A stretch of DNA of 64,000 nucleotides from Austropuccinia psidii (Eukaryota; Basidiomycota; Pucciniomycetes; Pucciniales; Sphaerophragmiaceae), in NCBI GenBank assembly GCA_023105745.1, contig JALGQZ010000004.1, forward strand, positions 11,310,451 to 11,374,450, given 5' to 3'. The notes beneath the pieces were generated by a model. The model was not told the DNA's origin. It was given only the letters and a program-made list of their open reading frames with translations, and did no database searches. A program made the position numbers and the translations under genes. Position 1 is the stretch's first letter, and every line of letters starts with the position of its first letter. Shown here piece after piece: positions 9,845-20,938 of this stretch.

Positions 9845-10253
9845 AAGTGGTCCCATTGATATTATCAAGCCCCCTTTTCCATGATTGTTGAGTAATATTG
9901 GAATGATAATTCAAAATGTCTCCAAACTATTCCATGCAGGATAAAAATATTCCTTGAAAATTAGCAGAGGATGACACTTTGGGCTCAGGGTCAGGAATTA
10001 TATCAGTCATATCTCGTCCCATTTTATCATGTTTAATTGTCTCCCTTTCTTGAAAGGCTTGAATATTTTGAGGAGAGGCGGGAGGGGTTTCATCATGGAT
10101 TGTTTCATTGAGTATGGGGGGGATTTCAGTATGCAGAGGTTGATTATCAATATGGCCCACTTCAACATTGATCATTTCATCACCCTGATCCCGGGAATCT
10201 TTTGCAGCTTAAAAGGTATGGTGTTTTTTGTTGGTTTTTTTTGGTGGCATGTA
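9845..10253 (-). pseudogene. Relic gag-like fragment
   Basis: It reads from a start at 10175 (MINVEVGHID) through PEPKVSSSANFQGIFLSC to a TAG stop, and then in the same frame FGDILNYHSNITQQSWKRGL. The style (Pro/Glu-rich disordered part, then FGDILNYHS) recalls gag-type repeats I associate with A. psidii; that is recollection, not a search result. It is cut by element B at 10254-10258, and the sequence that once continued it lies at 20939 onward. Confidence 0.45.
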
Positions 10254-10258
10254 TATTT
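10254..10258. repeat. Target site duplication TATTT (left, element B)
   Basis: The five bases tattt directly before the left LTR are repeated directly after the right LTR (20939-20943). Confidence 0.9.
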
Positions 10259-12284
10259 TGTGAGCCTTTGAGATATGACCACATACCCAATAAGGTCACA
10301 AAAAAGACTTAGAATAATTATACCTTTAATATAATTATATTAAAATTACTTAGAATAATTATACATTAAAAATAATTACTTAAATATACAAAAAATACCA
10401 TAAATTGGTACAAAAATTGGTTTAACTTAAAAACCAATGAATCAACATGTAAAATAAATTATACCATTGGATTCCCCATGGTAAAATACACATATACCAT
10501 TTTTATGGCATATCTGTAAAGTCAATATTTAATGAGTTATAAGGTATAATACCTTATAAAAACCATAAAACCTTATTTATCTCAAGAACTAATGAAACAA
10601 CATGTGAAATGAATTGTACTAGTGGATTCCCCACGAAGGCCCACACATAAAACAATTAATAATCTAATTTCCAAAGCTAATACTTAAGGAATTAACCTGA
10701 ATATATGCACTTTTTTGGTCAACGCATATATTCAAGGATCATAGCTAATATCTCCTAAACTATACATGATATAATGATGAACCAAAAATAAAGTTACCAC
10801 GTAATTACTGTAAGAACACAGATAGGAACTTTTGTTTACAAATTATAAACAAGGTTAAAACCTATGTTGAAATATTGACAAAAATCAACAGAGCTGTTGA
10901 CCACTTTGTTGTGAAAGTGTTTCAAACTTAAAAAAAATTATACAGTTGGATTCTACTAGTTCATTCGTGAAGAATGATGTAATTTTCATTATTAAATTCA
11001 GGGTATAACCCCCTGAAATCAAGGTTTGAAGTTTAAAATATTGAATTTCGACAGAAAAGATGAGTTACAAGAAAAATCATCAAAATTAGAGTTTTGATGA
11101 TGTAATGAAAAGCTCTTGACAGCATCATGAAGTTATGCCAGGCTATCAGAATTCACTCTTTGAATTGCTGTAGCGTGAAAATCTTAAAAGGTATTGAGGA
11201 TCAAAGTTTGAGCTTAATTGGAGCAGTTATGATCACTCACAGTAACCTTAAATTAAGCTGAACAGTCTTAAGAGTGATAAAATTGGTGAATACTATTAGT
11301 TTATGATTAAAACTAATAAAATCCACGAAATTTGGGGTTCTGCCAAGCCTCTGATGTCATCAAACTTAGAGCTATAGTGATAACTCTAAATAATGGTGTA
11401 ATAATGATGTAATATGGTTTGATCATGATGTAATCATCATCAAACCTTAAAATATTGATCAATTCCAGTGGATATGATCAGTACACGTCTACTAGAAGCC
11501 TGTTGGACTCTAGGAGGGAGGTATTTACTATAAATAGAGCTCTTTTTACTCTATTTTCCCCTCAGACGCATCAAAAACATTAAATCAATTAAATCAAAGG
11601 TAATTTCTTTATTCTTTATATATAAAACTATTATATTATTAAAGACCAAAGACCACCTTGTTATAATCATCTATTTTGACGTGATTAAATCATTTATTCA
11701 ATTGTTTTTGTTAAAAATCTCTCTAAAACTCATTTCCACGTAAAAATCCAGAGTAATTTGTAATTTTTCTTTATTTTTATTGTAAATACAATTTGAAAAG
11801 GTTGTATTTATATTTTTTGGCGTAAAATATTTCAAAATTATTATATTAAGTGTTAAAAGTAGGTTATTTTCTCTTATTATAATAGTTTCTCTATTATTAC
11901 TCTCTTAATAATTCTCTAATTAATATAAATAGTATTTATATCAATTCATAACTTTAATATTAGTAATATTATTGTTATTAATTGTTTTTTATTAATAAAA
12001 AGCAATTTTTTACGCCTTTATTATTTGTTGGTAACAATAATAAAGAGCTTTTTAAATATATTAATTATTTTATATTAATATATTTATTTATTATATTATA
12101 TTTTCATAATATAAATTATATTATTATATTTATTTAATAATATAATTATTTTACGCCATAATAATAATAATTATTTATTATTATTATATTTTTAATCTTA
12201 TTTATTCAATTTATAAGGACATTCAGAGTACAATAAGTAATAAATTAGTAATTTTTACTTATTGTTTCATAGTCAAACCTTACA
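10259..12284 (+). repeat. 5' LTR of element B (2026 bp)
   Basis: It runs from TGTGAGCCTTTGAG to AACCTTACA. A TATAAATA box lies at 11529-11536, and a possible 5' splice site AAAG|GTAATT at 11600 follows about 70 bases downstream. The last 700 bases are extremely A+T-rich with many tta/taa runs. Confidence 0.95.
11529..11536 (+). promoter_or_regulatory. TATA box of the LTR of element B
   Basis: TATAAATA sits in a sharply conserved block shared with the right LTR (20183-20190) and with the J, G and K copies of this LTR family (53366-53373, 40724-40731 reverse, 63722-63729 reverse). Transcription is expected to begin about 30-60 bases downstream. Confidence 0.7.
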
Positions 12285-12286
12285 TT

Positions 12287-12304
12287 TGGGGGCCTGGCCG
12301 TGAT
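12287..12304 (+). other. Primer binding site of element B (tRNA-Pro type inferred)
   Basis: TGGGGGCCTGGCCGTG begins two bases after the LTR. It would pair with a tRNA ending in CCA with discriminator C73, which is typical of eukaryotic tRNA-Pro. Element C has the same 16 bases. Confidence 0.6.
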
Positions 12305-12775
12305 ATTTACTTAAAAGACCTTTAAAAAGATTCTAATTGGGTTTATCCAATAATAAATTATATTTATAATCATAAAATTATATAATAATTTTATATTTTA
12401 TTGATTTTAAAAGGTATTGAGGCATTTGGAAAGCAATTGTACTGTCTTACACATGGTTTTTCACATCCTTAGACTTGCAAGAACTTTCTTTGAGTGACTC
12501 TAGTGTTAAAAAAGGTATTATATAAATTAAAAATAATTTTTATTATAATTTAATTTTATAAAGAATCATATTAATTTTTATTTTATTCCTTAAAAATAAA
12601 AAAAAAATATAAAGGACATTAAGAAATATTAAAAAACAATAAAAAAAAAAAGTTATTTTTATTCATTTTTTTTATTCATTAAAGATATTAAAGCAATTTC
12701 TACGTGGAAAATTGCCATATCTTACCAAAAATAACACTTCTTATAAAAAGACTTATATTTATTTGTCTTTTTTAG

Positions 12776-13694
12776 TGTTTGAAGATAACCCAACAGAAGA
12801 CAACCAAGCTACTGTTTAGAGATTGGTGGAAGAAACTTGTCAAAGTTCTCCAACACCAGTTATCACCAAAAGAAAGAAAGCTAAGAAATTAGACTTTCCA
12901 GGACCCACCATTCAAGACTCTGAAGGTGAGCACTTCTTTTATAATTGCCATAAAAAGAATTTTTATCGTAAAATACTTTTATTTCTTATTTTCTTAAATT
13001 ATGACTACCAGAAGAGGTTCCCAATACTCCATCCAATCAGATGGAGCTGGACTCAGAGGTAGAACTGATCCCTCAAAAGGGAAAAGAAAGGGCAATATCC
13101 CCAGTGGAACAGAATCCACACAAGAAAGTGCCTTATCCCAAAGGAAAGTCCCAGAAATGCCCATGATATCTGAACCTGAATTGGAGCTAAGTATGAGTAA
13201 CTCAAATAGGTACAAATCACATTCAGAGGGCTCAAATAGACATCTACATGAGCCAGTACAAGCAGTATTACACAGTGTACAAGGACAAAGATTGGGAAAT
13301 GCTGCCTCAAATACACCAAGGAGTGATGAACTCCTGGCACATCCTGAAAAAGTTCCTCAAAGAGGAGGAGATAGTGAAATACTCCAATGGATGGAATCCA
13401 CTGTCATCCAAGCCTCAAATCAAAAAAATCAAGGATTACCACACCAAAAAGAGGGAGGCAACCAAGGAAGAAGCCCCAGTAGCTTCTACCAGCAAGCCTC
13501 AAGCCAGCCCACTTCCCCAAGAAGGGAAGAAGAACAAGAAAAAGCATTGGAGGAAACCATATTCCCCAAGCTACAGGATCCCAAGAATCCAAAAGGATGC
13601 CATGGACAATGTTTTCAACATGGCCAGAACCTTGATGGAATTCAAGGACAAGGAAGAGCAAAGAATGAGACAACCTCATTTCCCAAAGAAATAA
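12776..13694 (+). pseudogene. Overprinted spliced accessory ORF of element B (broken)
   Basis: The predicted exons are 12776-12925 (150 nt), 13012-13143 (132 nt) and 13240-13694, the last two lying in the +1 frame over gag. Intron 1 (12926-13011, GTGAGC to CTACCAG, 86 nt) contains the gag ATG at 13001. Intron 2 (13144-13239) keeps the acceptor CAAATAG, but its donor now reads GAAAGT instead of GT. Exon 1 carries a TAG at 12817-12819. The protein is basic and Trp-containing, with MSQYKQYYTVYKDKDWE, HQGVMNSWHILKKFL and, at its C-terminus, YRIPRIQKDAMDNVFNMAR. These align with the intact frame of element C. Its function is not known. Confidence 0.65.
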
Positions 13695-16600
13695 CCTTGT
13701 CCAAAGATGTTGTAAATACTTTAACAGAAATTAAAAATAGTGTATTACCTCTAAAAGAAATTAAAGATAGTTTATTATCACTACAAGAAATAAATAACAA
13801 TTTATCTTCTTTAACAAAAATTGTTGTGCAAAACAAGAAAGAAATTTACAACATTAAGTTTATTGTTGAAAATAATAAACCAAAGAATTTAATTGACAAT
13901 ACTCAAAAATTAATACAAGGACAACAAGAATTGTATAAATACATAAAAGATATCAAAGACAAGACTTTGACAATCAATTATGATGTGAGTATTGACAATC
14001 TTACAGAAAAATTAAATAAATTAAGTATTTCTGTAGAAAAATTTGAAGAAAAGACTTCATCACACCAAAAATTACTTTTGGACCATGTGGAAAAAAGTGA
14101 TGAAGCAAGAATGCATCTGAAAGATGATATTCAGAGTGAAATAAGGCTTATTACTGAAAAAATGGATAAAATTAATGAGGCTAATTTAAATATGCCAAAG
14201 TTATCAACTCCATTTTCTCATATAAGAAGCCCTGTTTAAGCAAAAGAGGAATTATCAAATCCTTTCATAACAGACTTGAGTCACCAAGATAATAACCAAG
14301 TCTTAATGAAGGAAGCACCTCAATTGAAGGAATGGCCAACATTCACAGGAGAAGGTGAATATGACCACATGTCATTTATTAAAACAATTGACATGTTACA
14401 AGAAGACTATGCCATACCAGATGAATTAATCACTGCAAGATTACATTCATTGTTTGAGAAATCTGCAAAAAGATGGTATTATGGCATAAGACAAACAAAT
14501 GGTAAAAATACCTGGTCTTGGTGGAAACAAGAAATAATCACCAAGTGGGCAAATGATGCCTGGAGGTATAAGCTAGAAAATGCATTTGAAAACTCTTTCT
14601 TTGACCCAGAGAAAGACAAACCTTTAACTTGGTTCTTGAAACAAGTTGAAAGGCTTAATGCACTGTACCCAGAAATGTCACAAAAGATGGTGCACATGAA
14701 AATACTTAAAAAATGTGGAGGGGAACTAGAACATGCCCTAAGAAGCAGATGTATAGAACCATGCTCCACAGAAGAGTATATAAATTCACTAGAAGATATA
14801 GTGACAAGAACAAAAATTGGCAGGACTTGGAAAAAATTGGACATTAAAAGCCCAAATAAACCATTTATCAAAGAAGATAAATCAAAAGAATCCTTTAAGC
14901 CCAATACATCCAACAATAATGAGCAAAGAAAATGCCATAAATGTGGAGGTATTGGACACTTAGCCAATAATTGCCTTAAAAAAGCAAAGATTAATGAAAT
15001 TGTGGAAACAGAAAACCACAATGACAAAGAAGAAGAATCTGACTCTGAAAAAGAGACAGAAGAATCAGAAAGCTCTGAAAGTGATGAAATCAATATAATT
15101 AATGCACAAATTAATAATATTGATATAATTTATGAAGTACTGGATGTTAATTCAAACTTACCACAAGTTGGAACATCTGACACAAACCTGACAAACATAC
15201 AAGATGCCAAAATGTATAGAACCAAACCTGCAAGAGGAATGGGATATACAGCTGGAAAATCAAGTATAAGTATTGTTATGGTTGATAACCAAGAAGGAAA
15301 AGTTAACTTGGATACAGGAGCATATTGCACTTGTGTTGGCAAAAGTTATTTAAAAACCATTGTCCCAAACTGGCAAGAATAACTTATGCCAATACAAGGT
15401 GTCAAATTTAGTAGTGCAAGTGAGAGCATGAAGCCCCTTGGAATAATTGATTTAACACTAATTTTTCCTCATCCCTCACAATGTGTCAGAATTAAAGTAG
15501 AGTTTGTAGTAATGGACAACTGTAGTAGTAATCATTTCATACTTGGGAATGACTACTTATCAATCTATGGTATAGATATCTCCAACCAAAAAGACAGATA
15601 TTTAACCATAGGAGATAACAAAAGACAAAACTTTGGCTTCTTAAATAACAAAAAACAAATCACAGTTATTAAGAAGGAAGAAAAAATTCCAGAAAAAGAA
15701 CTTTTTATATCTGAACAACTTAAAGAGGCAGAATTCAATCAAGAATTAACAGAAAAAATGAAAGAAAAATTGATTGACCTCTTATTTAAGTATAAAAATG
15801 CCTTTGCAACTGACAAAGAGCCACTAGGAGCCATAATTGGCCATGAAGTGGATATAATTATTAATGTAGAAAAGCCTTACCCACCTTTATTAAGAAGACC
15901 TGCTTATCCAGCCAGTCCAAGAGCTAGAGAAGCCTTAGAGGTGCACATTAAAGAATTAATGGACCTTGGAGTATTAAGAAAGGTTGGACATAATGAACAA
16001 GTAGAAGTTACTACACCTGTCATTATAACTTGGGATAATGGAAAATCAAGGATGGTAGGAGACTTCAGAGGCCTGAACACCTATACCATTCCAGACAGAT
16101 ATCCAACACCAAGAATCCATGAGACATTGACCCAATTGTCACAAGCTAAGTTCATCACAGCTATGGATGCTCTTAAGGGTTTTCATCAAAATGTTTTAAC
16201 AGACAATTCCAAGAAACTACTAAGAATAATAGTCCATTGTGGAATTTTTGAATACTTAAGAATGCCATTTGGGATAAAAAATGCACCTTCCCAATATCAA
16301 AGAATGATGAATACCATATTCCCTGAAGAATTATCAGAAGGATGGTTAATTATCTATATTGATGATATCATAGTTTGCTCAGAAACTTGGGAAAATCACC
16401 TTACAAGACTAGAAAGGGTACTACAAAAAATAGTCCAAGTGAATATGAAAATTTCCTTGAAAAAGTGTCATTTTGCATATAGTGAATTAAAAGCACTAGG
16501 ACATGTTGTATCTGGACTTAGTCTAGGCATAGACAAAAATAAAGTAGCAGCAGTACTACTCAAACCAATGCCTCAAACCAAAAAATAAATGCAATCATTT

Positions 16601-18794
16601 TTAGGATTTGCTGGTTACTATAGACAGCATATAAAGGACTTTGCAAAAATTGCCAAATCCTTATATAAATTATGTGACCAACAAACAGTTTATGAAATGA
16701 CTGAAGAAAGGGTCAAGGCATATGAAGAATTGAAAAATTCACTAACAAATGCCCCATTTCTTCTAATATTGGAAACTACCTTTCAAACTATACATTGATG
16801 CTTGTGGAGAAGGATTAGGTGCTGCACTTCACCAAACACAAATTATCAATGATAAACCAGTGGAAGGACCAATTTGTTTCATTTCAAGGCAAATAAAGCC
16901 AACAGAAGCAAGGTATGGAGCAAGCCAAATGGAATGCTTATGCCTAGTGTGGGCTTTAGAAAAACTGCACTATTATTTGGATGGCACAGTATTTGATGTA
17001 ATCACAGACTGTAATGCTGTGAAATCACTATTAAATATGAAGACTCCAAATAGACATATGCTGAGATGGCAAATTGCTATCCAAGAATATAGAGGAAATA
17101 TGACTATTGTACATAAATCTGGAAATATTCATAAAAATGCAGATGGTCTTAGCAGATGGGCTTTAGCAAATACCCCTGACAATCCAGCATGGGTACCACA
17201 AGAAGAGCACCATATAGAAGGAATATGTGTCACAGACATAGGCACAGAATTCTTTAACCAAGTTAAAGAAAGCTATAAGACAGACAAAAATTGCCATATC
17301 TTAAGCCAACTTCTAATGAAAGACTGCAAAGATCCATCACTTTCATCAAAACTAGATGAAATATGGAAAAAGGCATATGATGAAGGAAGATTCCACCTCC
17401 TTGATGGAATCCTTTACCATAGAACAAAACACACATGTGTTATGGCCTTAACAGATAGAACACTAATAAACACTATTTTACATGAGTGTCATGATAGTGT
17501 TGCATCTGGACATCTCTCAGAAGATAGGACACTAGAAAGGGTGAAAACCTGCTCTTGGTGGCCAAATTGGAAGAAAGAGGTTGCAGAGTACTGCCAAACC
17601 TGTGACAGATGTCAAAAAGCCAACAGAGCCACAGGAAAGAAATTTGGAATGATGATCCAAATCCAAGAACCAAAATCCCCATGGGAAATAGTTCACATGG
17701 ATTGGGTAACAGCACTACCTCCAGGAGGAGACAGGAGCTATAATGCATGTCTAGTGTTAGTTGACAGGTACAGTAAAACTCCCATGTTCTTACCATGTCA
17801 TAAAGATGACACAGCTATGGATACAGCCATAATTATATGGAATAAAGTCATTAGCCACACAGGCTTATTCCAAAATATCATAAGTGACAGAGACCCAAAG
17901 TTCACTTCAGCATTATGGACAAATCTCCATAACTTATTTGGGACAAAGCTATCATTCTCAACAGCTTACCATCCCCAAACTGATGGTTTAGCAGAAAGAA
18001 TGATACAGACCTTAGAGGACATGATCAGAAGATTCTGTGCTTATGGGCTAGAATTCAAAGATTCTGATGGTTTTACCCATTATTGGTGTACACTAATACC
18101 AGCACTTGAACTGGCATATAAGACATCAATCCATTCTTCTACTGGCAAAACACCAGCAATGCTAGAGAAAGGTTGGAATCCAAGACTTCCTTATGATACC
18201 CTCAAAAAGGACTTAGTGGACATACATCCAACAGCAAGCAGTTTTAAGATAATGCTTGACAAAGCAAGACACCATGCAAACAGATGCATGCAAGACTCTG
18301 TCAAATATGCAAAAGAAAGATGGGACAAAGGTCATAAACCACCTGACTTCAAAATAGGAGATTTGGTATTAGTATCAACTCTTAACTTTAATAACATAAA
18401 AGGACCAAAGAAATTGAAAGATTCCTTTGCAGGACCATTTATGGTAAAATCACTTCATGGACCCGATGCTGTACAATTGGAACTTACAGGTGATTTAATG
18501 AATAAACACCCAACTTTCCCTGTAAGTCTTATGAAACCTTACAGCTCAAGTGACAAGGAATTATTTCCACTAAGAAATAAACCCCCACTTGAAATTCCCC
18601 GTTTGGAAGAAGGAGAAGAAAAAAGAATTGTAAAAGTCCTTAAAGAAAGAAGGACAAGGAACAAAAAAGAAAGAGAATACCTTGTAAGGTATAGGAATCC
18701 AACTCAAGAAGATGAATGGCTACTTGAGAAAGATATAAAAAATGCTGATAAACTACTGAGGAGGTTTAGACATGAAAAAAAACCTAAAGAATAA
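13001..18794 (+). pseudogene. gag-pol: Gag-Pol of element B (three stops and one frameshift)
   Basis: One long frame beginning MTTRRGSQYSIQ. The first 230 residues are disordered and are overlapped by the accessory frame. A Leu/Lys coiled-coil-like region follows, then the capsid-like part (about 14330-14750, WPTFTGEGEYDHMSFI). The zinc knuckle is CHKCGGIGHLANNC (about 14930) and the protease reads NLDTGAYCTCVG (about 15310). In RT, MPFGIKNAPSQYQ is followed by [10 protein letters not shown] (about 16354). RNase H comes next, then integrase with an HHCC finger (about 17490-17620) and a D, D, E triad (HMDW, SDRDPKF, GLAERM). The tail is chromodomain-like. Breaks are TAA at 14237-14239, 15380-15382 and 16586-16588, and an apparent 5-base deletion near 16768-16771 that shifts the frame within RNase H. 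Confidence 0.9.
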
Positions 18795-18878
18795 CAAAAT
18801 CAAGCATTATTGAGCTTCAGGACTGATAAAGTCTAATGAAGAGGTAGGACAGTGGATGATACCCTAATCACACATATC

Positions 18879-18895
18879 AGATTGTGGTACAATCT
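18879..18895 (+). other. Hairpin upstream of the polypurine tract (element B)
   Basis: AGATTGT and ACAATCT pair perfectly around a 3-base loop, followed by TTTTT and the polypurine tract. The structure is also present in elements C and D with different bases. Confidence 0.7.
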
Positions 18896-18900
18896 TTTTT

Positions 18901-18912
18901 GGTGGTAGGGAA
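18901..18912 (+). other. Polypurine tract of element B
   Basis: ggtggtagggaa directly precedes the right LTR and follows a run of T. It is the expected plus-strand primer for reverse transcription. Confidence 0.75.
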
Positions 18913-20938
18913 TGTGAGCCTTTGAGATATGACCACATACCCAATAAGGCCACAAAAAAGACTTAGAATAATTATACATTTAATATAATTATATTAAAAT
19001 TACTTAGAATAATTATACATTAAAAATAATTACTTAAATATACAAAAAATACCATAAATTGGTACAAAAATTGGTTTAACTTAAAAACCAATGAATCAAC
19101 ATGTAAAATAAATTATACCATTGGATTCCCCATGGTAAAATACACATATACCATTTTTATGGCATATCTGTAAAGTCAATATTTAATGAGTTATAAGGTA
19201 TAATACCTTATAAAAACCATAAAACCTTATTTATCTCAAGAACTAATGAAACAACATGTGAAATGAATTGTACTAGTGGATTCCCCACGAAGACCCACAC
19301 ATAAAACAATTAATAAGCTAATTTTCAAAGCTAATACTTAAGGAATTAACCTGAATATATGCACTTTTTTGGTCAACGCATATATTCAAGGATCATAGCT
19401 AATATCTCCTAAACTATACATGATATAATGATGAACCAAAAATAAAGTTACCACGTAATTACTGTAAGGACACAGATATGAACTTTTGTTTACAAATTAT
19501 AAACAAGGTTAAAACCTATGATGAAATATTGACAAAAATCAACAGAGCTGTTGACCACTTTGTTGTGAAAGTGTTTCAAACTTAAAAAAAAGTATACAGT
19601 TGGATTCTAATAGTTCATTCGTGAAGAATGATGTAATTTTTATTATTAAATTCAGGGTATAACCCCCTGAAATCAAGGTTTGAAGTTTAAAATATTGAAT
19701 TTCGACAGAAAAGCTGAGTTACAAGAAAAATCATCAAAATTAGAGTTTTGATGATGTAATAAAAAGCTCTTGGAAGAATAATAAAGTTATGCCAGGCTAT
19801 CAGAATTCACTCTTTGAATTGCTGTAGCATGAAAATCTCAAAAGGTATTGAGGATCAAAGTTTGAGCTTAATTGGAGCAGTTATTATCACTCACAGTAAC
19901 CTTAAATTAAGCTTAACAGTCTTAAGAGTGATAAAATTGGTGAATACTATTAGTTTATGATTAAAACTAATAAAATACACGAAATTTGGGGTTCTGCCAA
20001 GCCTCTGATGTCATCAAACTTAGAGCTATAGTGATAACTCTAAATAATGGTGTAATAATGATGTAATATGGTTTGATCATGATGTAATCATCATCAAACC
20101 TTAAAATATTGATCAGTTCCAGTGGATATGATCAGTACACGTCTACTAGAAGCCTGTTGGACTCTAGGAGGGAGGTATTTACTATAAATAGAGCTCTTTT
20201 TACTCTATTTTCCCCTCAGACGCATCAAAAACATTAAATCAATTAAATCAAAGGTAATTTCTTTATTCTTTATATATAAAACTATTATATTATTAAAGAC
20301 CAAAGACCACCTTGTTATAATCATCTATTTTGACGTGATTAAATCATTTATTCAATTGTTTTTGTTAAAAATCTCTCTAAAACTCATTTCCACGTAAAAA
20401 TCCAGAGTAATTTGTAATTTTTCTTTATTTTTATTGTAAATACAATTTGAAAAGGTTGTATTTATATTTTTTGGCGTAAAATATTTCAAAATTATTATAT
20501 TAAGTGTTAAAAGTAGGTTATTTTCTCTTATTATAATAGTTTCTCTATTATTACTCTCTTAATAATTCTCTAATTAATATAAATAGTATTTATATCAATT
20601 CATAACTTTAATATTAGTAATATTATTGTTATTAATTGTTTTTTATTAATAAAAAGCAATTTTTTACGCCTTTATTATTTGTTGGTAACAATAATAAAGA
20701 GATTTTTAAATATATTAATTATTTTATATTAATATATTTATTTATTATATTATATTTTCATAATATAAATTATATTATTATATTTATTTAATAATATAAT
20801 TATTTTACGCCATAATAATAATAATTATTTATTATTATTATATTTTTAATCTTATTTATTCAATTTATAAGGACATTCAGAGTACAATAAGTAATAAATT
20901 AGTAATTTTTACCTATTGTTTCATAGTCAAACCTTACA
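18913..20938 (+). repeat. 3' LTR of element B (2026 bp)
   Basis: It aligns base for base without gaps to the 5' LTR, with about 26 substitutions by eye, several clustered near 19770-19800. The TATA box is at 20183-20190. Confidence 0.95.

Larger units (their letters stand above)
10259..20938 (+). mobile_element. Element B: complete Ty3/Gypsy retrotransposon (10,680 bp), coding region decayed
   Basis: Two 2026-bp LTRs (10259-12284 and 18913-20938) differ at about 26 positions by eye (about 1.3%) with no length change. They are bounded by a 5-bp TATTT duplication. The internal order is primer site, long leader, gag-pol in one frame, hairpin and polypurine tract. The coding region carries three in-frame stops and a small deletion, so the copy is dead as found. 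Confidence 0.95.

Noticed and set aside
12823..13062. Separate 79-codon gene upstream of gag in B
   Set aside because: The reading continues through a likely intron and has no ATG; the first part is better explained as exon 1 of the spliced accessory frame.
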